The notes beneath the pieces are model-generated. The model worked only from the letters and a program-made list of their open reading frames with translations, did not search any database and was not told the DNA's origin. 64,000 bases of DNA. Source: Opitutus sp. GAS368 (GTDB taxonomy: Bacteria > Verrucomicrobiota > Verrucomicrobiia > Opitutales > UBA953). Below are positions 52,735 through 61,903 of this stretch, one piece after another. The stretch spans positions 1-64,000 of the forward strand of contig CAMBGQ010000004.1 of the NCBI GenBank assembly GCA_945866215.1. Direction: 5' to 3'. Position numbers and translations under genes: made by a program. Numbering within the stretch: the stretch's first letter is position 1; every line of letters begins with the position of its first letter.

Positions 52735-54884
52735 GCAACTCCGCCGCAGGCCTACTGGTCGCGCTCGTCGGTAACCCCAACACCGGCAAGTCGACCCTCT
52801 TCAACGCCCTGACCGGCCTGCGGCAGCGCGTCGGTAATTATCCCGGCGTCACCGTCGCCCGTAAGTCCGGCATCTGCGATCTCGGCGACGGGCGAAAAGT
52901 CGAGCTGCTCGACCTCCCTGGACTTTACTCCCTCGCCGCCGCTTCGCCCGACGAGCAGGTCGTCATCGACGCCCTCTCGGGCAATATCGTCGGCGCCCGT
53001 CGTCCGGACGCGGTGGTGCTCGTCGTCGACGCGACCAACCTGCTCCGTAATCTCTTCCTCGCCTCCCAGGTCGCCGAGCTCGGTCTGCCGGTGGTGATTG
53101 CGCTCAATCAGGCCGATGTCGCCAAGGAGCAAGGCCTACGCATCGATACCGGCTTACTTTCCCGTCGGCTGGGCGGTGTCCCCGTCGTGCTGACTTCCGC
53201 TTGGCAAGGCGAGGGCATCCTCGACGTGCGGCGTGGTATCGCGCGCGCGTTGACTGAGCCGGCGCCGATGAAACGCGTGTCCTGGCCGACCGATATCGCG
53301 GGGGCCTTGGCAGAAGTGGCCGCCGCCGCCGCGGCCGATACGGGCCGGCCGATCACGGAGGCGGAGGCCCAGCGACTGCTCTTCGATACGAATCCGTCGA
53401 CTGCCGAACGGCTCGGCTGGGCGCTCGCCCGCCGCGAGAAGACGCTCCGCGTCGCGCGGGATCGCGTCCGTCATTCCGGCTACAACCCCATGGCGGCCGA
53501 ACCGCTCGTCCATTACGCGCATCTCCGCCTCATCCTCGAGGGAGTCGTGGCGGAAGGCCTGGGCAAGGCGGGCCGTTCCGCCGCCGTCGATCGCCTGCTC
53601 CTCCACCGCTTTCTTGGGCCCGTGCTGTTCCTCGGGATCATGCTCGGTTTTTTTGGCTCCGTCTTCTGGCTGGCGAAGTTCCCCATGGAATGGATTCAGG
53701 CTGGGGTGGATTGGACGAAGAGCATCGTCGCGCCGCCCTTGGACGCGTATCCCATGCTCCAAAGCCTGCTGGCGGACGGCATCATCGGGGGCGTCGGGGC
53801 CTTCTTGGTCTTCCTGCCGCAAATCCTGATTCTCTTCCTTTTCATCGGAATCCTCGAAGACAGCGGCTACATGGCGCGTGCTGCGTTCATCATGGACCGT
53901 CTTTTTAGCTGGTGCGGCCTCAACGGGAAGAGTTTCGTGCCGCTGCTCTCCGGTTTTGCCTGCGCGATTCCGAGCCTGCTTTCCACGCGCACGATCGAAG
54001 ACCCCAAGGCGCGGCTCGCGACCGCCTTCGTGGTGCCGTTCATGAGTTGTTCGGCCCGCTTCCCGGTCTATGCGCTGATGTGCGCCGCCTTCATCGGTCC
54101 GGTCTATGGTCCAGGCTGGCAATCCGTCGTGATGATCGGGATGCACTGCGTCGGCCTACTCTTCGCCGTCCCGACGGCTTTCGTGCTCACGCGCCTCGTG
54201 CTCAAGGTCAAGCCGCAGCCCTTTGTCCTCGAGCTTCCGCGCTACCAGATGCCCAAGTCGCGCGACGTGCTGTGGCGCATGTGGCAGAACGCCGCCGAGT
54301 TTGTGTCCCGGGCCGGTACGGTTATCTTCGCCATCACCATTATCGTCTGGGCGCTCTCGTATTTTCCGCGCGACCCAGCGGTGGCGGAGCGCATCCAGGC
54401 CGCGCACCCGACGGCCGCCCCAGAAGTGGTCACGGCCAAGATACAGGCGGCGTATGTCGAACAATCCTACATGGGACGATTCGGCAAGGCGGTGCAGCCA
54501 GTCTTCGATCCACTGGGCTTCGACTGGAAGATCACCGTCGGCGTGCTGGCGAGCTTCCCGGCCCGCGAGGTCATCGTCTCCACGCTGGGCGTGACGTACT
54601 CCGTCGGCGAAGGCGCCGAGGCCGACAGCCAGCATCTCCGCAAGGCCATGCAGGACGCTAAATGGTCCGAGGGGCCGCGCGCCGGCACCCCTATCTTCTC
54701 CCTCGCCGCGGTGCTCGCGCTGATGGTCTTCTTCGCGCTTTGCTCGCAGTGCGGCCCGACGGTTGCCACGCTCGCCCAGGAGACCGGCGGCTGGCGGTGG
54801 GCCGCGGGTTCGTTCGTCTACATGACGGCACTCGCCTGGCTCGCCGGGACGGCCGTCTATCAAGTCGTCAGCCGTCTCTCATGA
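52731..54884 (+). CDS. feoB: ferrous iron transport protein B
   Basis: Inner-membrane Fe(II) importer, 717 aa from the GTG at 52731; an in-frame TTG at 52704 lies inside feoA. The N-terminal G domain has GNPNTGKSTLFNALTG (G1), YPGVTV (G2), DLPG (G3) and NQAD (G4). The membrane part contains the two gate regions FLPQILILFLFIGILEDSGY and GFACAIPSLLSTRTIED, plus FPAREVIVSTLG. It is coupled at both ends by GTGA and ATGA overlaps. Confidence 0.96.
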   Translation: MSNSAAGLLVALVGNPNTGKSTLFNALTGLRQRVGNYPGVTVARKSGICDLGDGRKVELLDLPGLYSLAAASPDEQVVIDALSGNIVGARRPDAVVLVVDATNLLRNLFLASQVAELGLPVVIALNQADVAKEQGLRIDTGLLSRRLGGVPVVLTSAWQGEGILDVRRGIARALTEPAPMKRVSWPTDIAGALAEVAAAAAADTGRPITEAEAQRLLFDTNPSTAERLGWALARREKTLRVARDRVRHSGYNPMAAEPLVHYAHLRLILEGVVAEGLGKAGRSAAVDRLLLHRFLGPVLFLGIMLGFFGSVFWLAKFPMEWIQAGVDWTKSIVAPPLDAYPMLQSLLADGIIGGVGAFLVFLPQILILFLFIGILEDSGYMARAAFIMDRLFSWCGLNGKSFVPLLSGFACAIPSLLSTRTIEDPKARLATAFVVPFMSCSARFPVYALMCAAFIGPVYGPGWQSVVMIGMHCVGLLFAVPTAFVLTRLVLKVKPQPFVLELPRYQMPKSRDVLWRMWQNAAEFVSRAGTVIFAITIIVWALSYFPRDPAVAERIQAAHPTAAPEVVTAKIQAAYVEQSYMGRFGKAVQPVFDPLGFDWKITVGVLASFPAREVIVSTLGVTYSVGEGAEADSQHLRKAMQDAKWSEGPRAGTPIFSLAAVLALMVFFALCSQCGPTVATLAQETGGWRWAAGSFVYMTALAWLAGTAVYQVVSRLS

Positions 54885-55030
54885 ACCTCGAAGCCGTCAT
54901 CGTCGGGGCTATCATCGGCGTCGCCGCGGGTTGGCTGATTCGTCGTTGGCTGGCCGCCGCCCGTCGTCGCAAGGAAGGCGGCTGCGCCGGGGATTGCGCT
55001 TGTGCGACGAAGCTAAAGCCGAAGAAGTAA
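54881..55030 (+). CDS. small Cys-rich FeoB-associated membrane protein
   Basis: 49 aa, one membrane helix (VIVGAIIGVAAGWLI) followed by a basic stretch and a Cys cluster GGCAGDCACA, ending KLKPKK. This layout matches the FeoB-associated Cys-rich proteins that often end feo operons. The ATG overlaps the feoB stop as ATGA. It may handle Fe(II) at the cytoplasmic face; function unproven. Confidence 0.8.
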   Translation: MNLEAVIVGAIIGVAAGWLIRRWLAAARRRKEGGCAGDCACATKLKPKK

Positions 55031-55042
55031 GCCTGAGAGGCA

Positions 55043-55424
55043 AGTTGACCAGTTGATGGGTTGGCCAGTTGGCCAGAAAAGACATGGAACTCAAAGGGAG
55101 ACCGGGAACCGGGAAGTTGGCTTCGGGCATATTCTTTCGGGTGACAGGTGACGGCCACCAGGGCATCAGCCTCTCGGGAGTCGGCCATTCAGCCATCGGC
55201 AGCCGGCTCCAGGCTCCCGCGGCCGATGGCCGAGAAGCCGATACCTGAGTTGCCGTCACCCGTGGCTGACACCCGTCACCCGGAATTTAATTCCCCAGCC
55301 AATCATCCGGTCTCGGGTTCACCATTGAGTGAGTGCCTCGGCTTTCTTGCCCACCTGTCAACTTGTCAACCTGCCAGCTAGTGCGCCCTCTGGGCCTCTG
55401 GCCCACTGGTCAACTGATCAACTA
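55043..55424. repeat. nested imperfect palindrome filling the gap between feo and aguA
   Basis: The 447 bases from 55031 to 55477 hold no credible gene. Instead, segments on the left recur in reverse complement and in reverse order on the right. AGTTGACCAGTTGATG... (55043-55076) pairs with ...GGTCAACTGATCAACT (55399-55424) and with TGTCAACTTGTCAACC (55356 onward). GAGACCGG and TTGGCT pair with CCGGTCTC and AGCCAA. CGGGTGAC at 55138 pairs with GTCACCCG twice. At the centre, TCGGCC...CCATCGG pairs with CCGATGG...GCCGA around 55212. Short direct repetition within each arm is also visible. It lies between convergent genes and could form a very large hairpin. Confidence 0.7.
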
Positions 55425-55477
55425 ACGCTGCGCCCCTTGCCCCCATGTCACCGTGCCCCCTCGCGGCTTCGCCGCGC

Positions 55478-56503
55478 TCACACCGGCTGCTGCTGGCTGA
55501 GGCAGTGCAGCGCGCCACCTTCGATGAGCAGTAGGCGGCAGTCGATGCCCACGATTTTCCGACCGGGGAAGCCGTCGCCGACGATGCCCATGGCAATCTG
55601 GTCGGAGTCTTGGCCGTAGAGCGGCACGAGGACGCCGCCGTTCACGATGAGGAAGTTCGCATGGCTCGGTGGCAGCTCGCGTCCGGCGAGGCGGATGGGT
55701 TTCGGCAGCGGAAGCTCGAGGACGTCGAGCCGTTGGCCGCGCGGGCGCATCTCGCGCAGGCGGCGGAGGTTTTCCTGCAACGGCGCGTAGTTCGGCGAGG
55801 CCTTGTCGGCCTCACTGACGGCGAGGATGGTGCGCGGCGCGATGAAGCGCGCGAGGTTGTCGATGTGGCCGTCGGTATCGTCGTTGGCGAGGCCTTCGCC
55901 AATCCAGAGGAGTTCGTCGACCGCGAGCCCGTCGCGGATGGCGGCGTGGAACGCGGCGTCATCGCGGCCTTCGGCGCGGTTCGGATTGTTCTGCACAGCC
56001 TCGGTGGTGAGGAGCAGGCCGTCGCCGGAGACTTCGATGCCGCCGCCTTCGAGTTCGAATGGATAGCTAAACTTCTTCACGCCGAGGCGTGCGGCGATCT
56101 TGCCGGGGACTTGGTTGTCGAGCGAAGCCTCGAACTTGCCGCCCCAGCCGTGGAATTCCCAGTCGGTGAGCGCGAGCTCCTTGGTCTGGTCGTTCTTCAC
56201 GAAAATCGGCCCATGGTCGCGGCACCACACGTCGTCGGTGGCGATGTCAGTCAGCTCGATGACGGAAAGGTCGGCTTTGGCTTCTTTGAGCGCTCGTTCG
56301 GCTTCGGCGCGCAACTTGCCTGCGGCGTTAATCTTCACCGGCTGGAACTCGGCGATCGCCGCGGCGAACTCCGCGAACTTTGCGGGGATGAGGCCGTAGT
56401 GCCCGGGCCAGAGCGCGGGGTTCGACGGCCAGGACAGCCACGTGGCGGACTGAGGTTCCCACTCCGCGGGCATGCGGAAACCGAGGGCGCGTGGCGTGGC
56501 CAT
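55478..56503 (-). CDS. aguA: agmatine deiminase
   Basis: Converts agmatine to N-carbamoylputrescine in putrescine synthesis. MPAEWEPQSATWLSWPSN is the family start, DVWCRDHGPIFVKND and WEFHGWGGKFE are substrate motifs, NDDTDGHIDNLARFI carries the catalytic Asp/His, and the nucleophile Cys lies in EGGALHCLSQQQP at the end. The length is 341 aa from the ATG at 56503. aguB ends nine bases upstream on the same strand. Confidence 0.92.
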   Translation of the reverse strand: MATPRALGFRMPAEWEPQSATWLSWPSNPALWPGHYGLIPAKFAEFAAAIAEFQPVKINAAGKLRAEAERALKEAKADLSVIELTDIATDDVWCRDHGPIFVKNDQTKELALTDWEFHGWGGKFEASLDNQVPGKIAARLGVKKFSYPFELEGGGIEVSGDGLLLTTEAVQNNPNRAEGRDDAAFHAAIRDGLAVDELLWIGEGLANDDTDGHIDNLARFIAPRTILAVSEADKASPNYAPLQENLRRLREMRPRGQRLDVLELPLPKPIRLAGRELPPSHANFLIVNGGVLVPLYGQDSDQIAMGIVGDGFPGRKIVGIDCRLLLIEGGALHCLSQQQPV

Positions 56504-56511
56504 GCGGGAGA

Positions 56512-57381
56512 TCAGTCGCGCAGGCGGCGCGTCAGGTCGCCGTAGGCGTCGATGCGCCGGTCGCGGAAGAACGGCCAGATGCGGCGGAACGCCCGCTGTT
56601 TCGCGAGGTCGCAATCAGCGAGCAGGATTTCCTCTTGCTCAGCGGAAGCCCGGGCGACGATTTCGCCGTATGGGTCGGAGACGAAACTCTGGCCCCAGAA
56701 CTGGGTGCGGCCTTCGACGCCGACGCGGTTGGTCGCGGCGACGTAGCAGCCGTTGGCGACGCCATGGCCGCGCTGGACGGTCTCCCAGGCGTTATGCTGG
56801 GCCTTGCCGAGGGCGGCCTTCTCTTCGGGCAGCCAGCCGATGGCGGTTGGGTAGAAGAGGATTTGCGCGCCGCCGAGTGCGGTCAGTCGCGCGGCTTCGG
56901 GATACCACTGGTCCCAGCAGATGAGCACGCCGAGATCGCCATGCGCGGTCTTCCAGGTACGGAAGCCGAGGTCGCCCGGCGTGAAGTAGAATTTCTCTTC
57001 GAAGCCTGGGTCCTGCGGGATGTGCATCTTGCGGTATTTGCCGAGCACGGTGCCGTCGGCGTCGATGACGGCCGCGGTGTTATGGTAGACTTCGCTGCCG
57101 CGCGCTTCGAAGAGCGGGGCGACGATGACGACACCGAGGCGCTTGGCAGCTTGGGCGAGTGCGGTCACCGACGGGCCGGTCTCAATCGGCTCGGCGAGGT
57201 CGAAGTGTTTCGGATCCTGGGCCACGCAGAAGTATTTCGTCGTGAACATCTCCTGCAGGCCGATGATCTTTGCGCCCTTGGCCGCCGCTTCCTCGATGCG
57301 GGGCAGGGTCTTGCGCACGTTGGCGGCTGGGGTGTCCTCGGCGGTGAGCTGGACGAGGCCGATGCGGACGGAGTCAGCCAT
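56512..57381 (-). CDS. aguB: N-carbamoylputrescine amidase
   Basis: Nitrilase-superfamily enzyme, 289 aa, that hydrolyses N-carbamoylputrescine to putrescine. The Glu-Lys-Cys triad is visible: Glu in IIGLQEMFTTKYFC, Lys in GKYRKMHIPQDPGF, and Cys in LGVLICWDQWYPEAARL. Pairing with aguA nine bases away fixes the substrate among the many amidases of this family. The start ATG at 57381 follows the hisG stop by 11 bases, so all three may be co-transcribed. Confidence 0.92.
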   Translation of the reverse strand: MADSVRIGLVQLTAEDTPAANVRKTLPRIEEAAAKGAKIIGLQEMFTTKYFCVAQDPKHFDLAEPIETGPSVTALAQAAKRLGVVIVAPLFEARGSEVYHNTAAVIDADGTVLGKYRKMHIPQDPGFEEKFYFTPGDLGFRTWKTAHGDLGVLICWDQWYPEAARLTALGGAQILFYPTAIGWLPEEKAALGKAQHNAWETVQRGHGVANGCYVAATNRVGVEGRTQFWGQSFVSDPYGEIVARASAEQEEILLADCDLAKQRAFRRIWPFFRDRRIDAYGDLTRRLRD

Positions 57382-57392
57382 GACGACGTTCG

Positions 57393-58277
57393 TCAGTAGA
57401 CGAGCTTGTTGATCGGATACTCCACGATGCCCTCGGCGCCGGCGGCCTTGAGGGTCGGGATGAACTCGCGCGCCTGGCGGGCGTCGATGATGGTCTCGAC
57501 GGCGACCCACTCAGAATTACTCAGCGGGGAGACGGTTGGATTGCGCAGGGCGGGCAGGGCGGCGGCGACTTGGTCGAGCTTGGCCTTTGGGAGGTTGAAC
57601 TTCAGGCCGACCATGTGCTGCGCGGCCAGGGCGCCCTGCAGCATGAGGACGATCTGCTCGATTTTGGCGCGCTTGGCGGGATTGGCCCAGGCGGCTTTGT
57701 TTGCGACGAGGACGGTGGTAGTCTCCAGCAACTGCGCGACGATGCGGAGTTGGTTGGCCTTGAGCGAGGAGCCGGTCTCGGTGATATCGACGATGGCGTC
57801 GGCGAGCTCGGGGACCTTGACTTCGGTGGCGCCCCAAGAGAATTCGACTTCGCATTCGACGCCCTGCGCCTTGAACCAGCGGCGGGTGGTCTCGACGAGT
57901 TCGGTGGCGATACGCTTACCGGCGAGATCCTTGGCCGTCTTGATGGGGGAGCTTTCCGGCACGCAGAGGACCCAGCGGGATTTCTGGGCGGAGGCGCGGC
58001 TGTAGATGAGTTCGCAGACTTGGACGACGTCAGCGTTGTTTTCCTGAACCCAATCTTGGCCGGTCAACCCGCAGTCGAAGAAGCCATCTTCGACATATCG
58101 GGCCACTTCTTGGGCACGGATGAACCGCCCATCGAGGCCGGGATCATCGAAGGAGGGGCGGTAAGAACGGGTGCTCTTGGTCACGGGGAAACCAGCCCGG
58201 GCAAACAGCTGGAGGGTGGCCTCTTCTAGGCTACCCTTGGGCAGACCGAGCATCAATTTGGCGGCTTCCTGACTCAT
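57393..58277 (-). CDS. hisG: ATP phosphoribosyltransferase, long form
   Basis: First step of histidine synthesis. [21 protein letters not shown] is the HisG start, [11 protein letters not shown], and [21 protein letters not shown] is the PRPP-binding signature. The C-terminal part (about residues 215-294) is the regulatory domain of the long form (HisG-L), so HisZ is not required. The length is 294 aa from the ATG at 58277. No other his genes are nearby, so it is an isolated copy beside the putrescine genes. Confidence 0.93.
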   Translation of the reverse strand: MSQEAAKLMLGLPKGSLEEATLQLFARAGFPVTKSTRSYRPSFDDPGLDGRFIRAQEVARYVEDGFFDCGLTGQDWVQENNADVVQVCELIYSRASAQKSRWVLCVPESSPIKTAKDLAGKRIATELVETTRRWFKAQGVECEVEFSWGATEVKVPELADAIVDITETGSSLKANQLRIVAQLLETTTVLVANKAAWANPAKRAKIEQIVLMLQGALAAQHMVGLKFNLPKAKLDQVAAALPALRNPTVSPLSNSEWVAVETIIDARQAREFIPTLKAAGAEGIVEYPINKLVY

Positions 58278-58515
58278 GAGAATATGGAGGAAGCCCACCC
58301 GTAGCCCCTCCGCAAGCCTTACCTCTCCCCCGCCGGGCGCCGGCGCCAAGGGTCGGCAATGGAGTCACACTAACGGGACAGAAGGGCTCGACTGCTCGCC
58401 CTTGGTGGCCACCCGTCATCCCGCCGAGGCAGGAAAACGCCCGTTAAGCCCGCCTTTTGCCTCCACCGTTGACCCTGTTGGGTGGCATGCCTACTGCTCG
58501 AAATCACGTTCACCG

Positions 58516-59274
58516 ATGTCCATCGCCTCCTTCCCCCCCCGCCGTGGGTATCTCCTGCGCAAGCTCCTCACGGTGCTTTGCGGCATTGCGCTGTTCTTGG
58601 TGATGGTGGGCCTGTTGGGCGTCTGGGCGCTGGGGAGGTTTTCCCCTAAGTTGCTCGATACGATGCTGGCCACCCGCTCCGGCGCTCATCTGTCGGTCGT
58701 CGCCAACGAATCCAACCTCTTCGCCGGTCGCCTGGATTATGCCGGCCTCACAATCACCAACCCGACCCGCTGGAAGGAGCCGCAGTTTCTCAAGGTCCGT
58801 CGCCTTGGAATCGATTTCGATCCGCTCACTTTCCTCGAAGGGGGCGCCCGTATCGTCCACGACCTGGAGCTCGACATCGAGCACCTGACAATCGTCGGCA
58901 AGGCCGACTACCACTCGGATAATAACGCGAAGGATATCTTCAATGGGCTCAAGCCGGTCCCTGGTCCGGCCGTGACCTCGGCGGAGCCCGCCCCCCAGCC
59001 GTTCCTCATCAAACATCTCCGCGTCCGCGTCGAACGCATCACGATCGTCACCGGCGACGGTACCGACCAGCGCAAGGTCTTGGTCGACCAAGCCATCAAC
59101 CTCGTCTTCGAGGCCCGCGATATCACCCAGGGCAACTTCAAGGGTAAAGTCTCTGGCCCCCTTGGCGCGGAGGTCGTCGCCACCGCCATCTCGCAGCAAC
59201 CGCAACTTCTCCTCGATCTCGCCCGGGAGCGCGTCCGCCGCTCCGTGACCGAGACGCTCCGCGGAGAAAAATAA
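58516..59274 (+). CDS. AsmA/DUF748-like membrane-anchored protein
   Basis: 252 aa. One N-terminal membrane helix (LLTVLCGIALFLVMVGLLGVWAL) is followed by a periplasmic beta-rich domain: LFAGRLDYAGLTITNPTRWKEPQFLKV and VHDLELDIEHLTIVG resemble AsmA-like lipid-bridge proteins. It is much shorter than full AsmA, so only one repeat module is present. It precedes grpE by four bases. The 238-base gap before it, shared with hisG, holds no gene I can support. Confidence 0.6.
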   Translation: MSIASFPPRRGYLLRKLLTVLCGIALFLVMVGLLGVWALGRFSPKLLDTMLATRSGAHLSVVANESNLFAGRLDYAGLTITNPTRWKEPQFLKVRRLGIDFDPLTFLEGGARIVHDLELDIEHLTIVGKADYHSDNNAKDIFNGLKPVPGPAVTSAEPAPQPFLIKHLRVRVERITIVTGDGTDQRKVLVDQAINLVFEARDITQGNFKGKVSGPLGAEVVATAISQQPQLLLDLARERVRRSVTETLRGEK

Positions 59275-59278
59275 TCTC

Positions 59279-59785
59279 ATGACCGACCCCACTTCTTCCG
59301 CCGATCCGACCTCGCCCGATCCCGTGACTCGCCTCGCCGAACTCGAGGGAGAGATTGCGCGCCTCAAGGACACGGTCCTCCGCAGCAACGCCGACCAGCA
59401 AAACCAGCAGCGCCGCCACCAGCGCGAGCGCGAGGAGCTCCGCAAGTATGCGACGGCCGGCCTGCTCGAAGATCTCCTGCCCGCGCTCGACTCGCTCAAC
59501 CTCGGCCTGGAGTCTGCCCTGAAGCAGGCGGGCGGCCATGCCGTCACCGAGGGCTTCCGCATGGCGGTCGGCCAATTACGGGCGATCCTTTCCGCGCAAG
59601 GGCTCACTGAGGTCATTCCCGTCGGTCAATCCTTCGATCCCGCCCGCCACGAGGCGGTGGGCTCCGAGCCCAGTGCTGACGTCGCCGAGGGCACCGTGCT
59701 CCGCGTCGCTCGCCCAGGCTGGCTCCTCCATGACCGCGTGCTCCGCCCGGCCGCCGTCTTCGTCTCCGCTGGCGCCGCCAAGTAA
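59279..59785 (+). CDS. grpE: nucleotide exchange factor of DnaK
   Basis: 168 aa. The N-terminus is disordered and rich in Ser/Pro/Thr/Asp, then a long coiled coil (LAELEGEIARLKDTVLRSNA), then the four-helix and beta domains with LLPALDSLNLGLES and a family-typical end: FDPARHEAVGSEPSADVAEG and VLRVARPGWLLHDRVLRPA. It precedes dnaJ by nine bases. dnaK and hrcA are not in the window. Confidence 0.93.
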   Translation: MTDPTSSADPTSPDPVTRLAELEGEIARLKDTVLRSNADQQNQQRRHQREREELRKYATAGLLEDLLPALDSLNLGLESALKQAGGHAVTEGFRMAVGQLRAILSAQGLTEVIPVGQSFDPARHEAVGSEPSADVAEGTVLRVARPGWLLHDRVLRPAAVFVSAGAAK

Positions 59786-59794
59786 TCTCCACCG

Positions 59795-60934
59795 ATGGCC
59801 GAAGACTATTACGCTTTGCTGGGGGTCGCCAAAGCCGTCTCCGCGGACGACCTGAAGAAGGCCTATCGCAAAAAGGCGATGGAGTTCCACCCGGACCGTA
59901 ATCCCGGCGACAAGGCGGCGGAGGAGAAGTTTAAGAAGGTCTCCCGCGCTTATGAGATTCTCAGCGATGACGCCAAGCGCAAGTTGTATGACCAGCATGG
60001 CGAAGCGGCCTTCGATCCCAACATGGGTGCCGGGGGCGGTCGCGGTCCGGCGGGGGGTGGTTTCCGCGGCGCCGATCCGCGGGATATCTTCGAGCAGATG
60101 TTCGGCGGTGGTGGCTTCGGCGACATGTTCGGCGGCGGCGGCAAAAGCCAAGGCCAGGATAACGATGGCGAGGACCTGCGCGTGGACCTCAAGATCACGC
60201 TCGAGGAGGCCGCGGAGGGCTTCGAACGGAAGATTCCCTATCGTAAGCATGTCAGTTGCGTGAAGTGTGCGGGCGTCGGCGCTGAGCCCGGCTCCAAGAA
60301 GAGCCGTTGTCCGACCTGCGGAGGCCAAGGCCACGTGGTCCGCTCCAACGGCTTCTTCCAGATGCGGCAGGTCTGTCCTTCGTGTGGCGGGCAAGGCGAA
60401 CGTATCGAAAAACCCTGTAAGGCATGCTCCGGCGAAGGCCGGGTCGTCGCCGAATCCACCGTCAGCCTGCGCATTCCGCCCGGTGTCGACACGGGGACGA
60501 AGCTGCGCTCCAGCGGTAATGGCTCCGCGGGCCGCCGCGGCGCCACCGCCGGCGACCTCTACGTCTATATCGCGGTCACGGATCACGAACTTTTCGAGCG
60601 CGATGGCGACGACCTCGCTTGCAGTGTGCCCGTGAAGTTCTCGGTCGCCGCCCTCGGTGGCAAGATCGTCGTCCCGAAGCTCAAGGGGAAGACCAACCTG
60701 AACCTGCCCGCCGGCACCCAAGGCGGCACGGTCTTCCGCCTCCGTGGTGAAGGCATGCCGGCGCTACGTGGCGGTAATTCCGGCGATCTGCTGGTGCGCG
60801 TCGACATCGACGTCCCGAAGAAGATGACCGATAATGAGAGGGCTTCCCTCCAGGCCTACGCCGCGGCCTGCGGCGACGAGGCCGCGCCGGTTTCCGAATC
60901 CTGGCGCTCGAAGTTCAAGAAGTTCTTCCCTTAA
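59795..60934 (+). CDS. dnaJ: chaperone DnaJ, type I
   Basis: 379 aa. The J domain (1-70) includes HPD in MEFHPDRNPGD. A Gly/Phe-rich linker follows (FGGGGFGDMFGGG). The zinc-binding domain has four CxxCxGxG repeats (CVKCAGVG, CPTCGGQG, CPSCGGQG, CKACSGEG). The C-terminal client-binding domain ends before KKFFP. It stimulates DnaK ATPase and delivers substrates. Co-transcribed with grpE by spacing. Confidence 0.96.
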   Translation: MAEDYYALLGVAKAVSADDLKKAYRKKAMEFHPDRNPGDKAAEEKFKKVSRAYEILSDDAKRKLYDQHGEAAFDPNMGAGGGRGPAGGGFRGADPRDIFEQMFGGGGFGDMFGGGGKSQGQDNDGEDLRVDLKITLEEAAEGFERKIPYRKHVSCVKCAGVGAEPGSKKSRCPTCGGQGHVVRSNGFFQMRQVCPSCGGQGERIEKPCKACSGEGRVVAESTVSLRIPPGVDTGTKLRSSGNGSAGRRGATAGDLYVYIAVTDHELFERDGDDLACSVPVKFSVAALGGKIVVPKLKGKTNLNLPAGTQGGTVFRLRGEGMPALRGGNSGDLLVRVDIDVPKKMTDNERASLQAYAAACGDEAAPVSESWRSKFKKFFP

Positions 60935-60973
60935 CCCCCTTGCCCGCCGGGGGTCGGGTCGTAAGGTGACTCC

Positions 60974-61900
60974 ATGCCGCGCGACCCCGGCCAGACCGAC
61001 CGACTGATTCGCCGTCTCCGCTGGGACGAGCTCGATCGGTCATGGCTGCTCCGCTTCGCCGAGTTCGCGCGCGAGGAAGATCTCGCCGGTCTCGGCCTCG
61101 CCCAGCGTCCGGTGCGCCCGGGTGATCCGTCCGCCGCGCTCTTGGCCGGGGCCCAACGGGCCCGCGCCCGCGTGGTCGCCCGCGGCCCGATGGTCCTCGC
61201 CGGACTCGGCCTGCTCGAGGTGGTGCTCGCTGCCTATGGCGGACGCTGCCATGCGAAGCCCCTCGCTTACGACGGCCAATTCGTCCCCGCTGGGACGGTC
61301 GTCGCCGAAGTCGAAGGGCCCGCCGCCGACTTGCTCTCGGCCGAACGTATCCTCCTGAACTTTCTCCAGCGCCTGTGCGGTGTGGCCACCCGCACCCGCG
61401 AGCACGTCCTCGCGTTGGGTTCGTCGCCGGCCAGGCTGCTCGATACGCGCAAGACGACCCCGGGCTTCCGCATGCTCGAGAAATACGCGGTCGGCCAAGG
61501 CGGTGGCTATAATCATCGGCTCGGGCTTTTCGACCGCATCATGGTGAAGGATAATCATCTCGCCGCCGACGGAGCCTCGTCGGGCGACCGTATCACGAAA
61601 CTGGTCCGGCACGCGCGCGCCAGCCGTCCCGATCTCCTGCTCGAGGTCGAGGTCGATCGGCCCGACCAGCTCGCCCCCGCCCTCGCGGCCGGCGCCGACG
61701 TCATCCTGCTCGACAACTTCACCCTCGCCGATTTGCGCGCGGCCATCCCGCGGCTCCGCGGCCAGGCTTGGTCGGAAGTCAGCGGCGGCGTCAACCTCGA
61801 GTCCCTCCCGCTCATCGGTGCGCTCGCCCCCGATTTCATCTCCTGCGGTGGCCTCACCCACGCCGCGCCCTGGGGCGACCTCGGCCTCGATTGGCTCTGA
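60974..61900 (+). CDS. nadC: nicotinate-nucleotide pyrophosphorylase (carboxylating)
   Basis: Quinolinate plus PRPP to nicotinate mononucleotide in NAD synthesis, 308 aa. The AAGGTGA sequence seven bases before the ATG is one of the few clear ribosome-binding sites in the window. Motifs: ERILLNFLQRLCGVATRTRE, LLDTRKTTPGFRMLEKYAVGQGGG, HRLGLFDRIMVKDNHLA, and ADVILLDNF. The N-terminus carries a slightly longer-than-usual Arg-rich lead. Confidence 0.93.
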   Translation: MPRDPGQTDRLIRRLRWDELDRSWLLRFAEFAREEDLAGLGLAQRPVRPGDPSAALLAGAQRARARVVARGPMVLAGLGLLEVVLAAYGGRCHAKPLAYDGQFVPAGTVVAEVEGPAADLLSAERILLNFLQRLCGVATRTREHVLALGSSPARLLDTRKTTPGFRMLEKYAVGQGGGYNHRLGLFDRIMVKDNHLAADGASSGDRITKLVRHARASRPDLLLEVEVDRPDQLAPALAAGADVILLDNFTLADLRAAIPRLRGQAWSEVSGGVNLESLPLIGALAPDFISCGGLTHAAPWGDLGLDWL

Positions 61901-61903
61901 TCC

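Noticed and set aside
53154-54146. 330-aa minus-strand open frame inside feoB
   Set aside because: Charged low-complexity translation typical of antisense frames; feoB is clearly the coding strand.
55031-55477. CRISPR array in the repetitive gap
   Set aside because: Repeated words are short, imperfect and mirrored; there is no regular repeat-spacer spacing and no cas gene.
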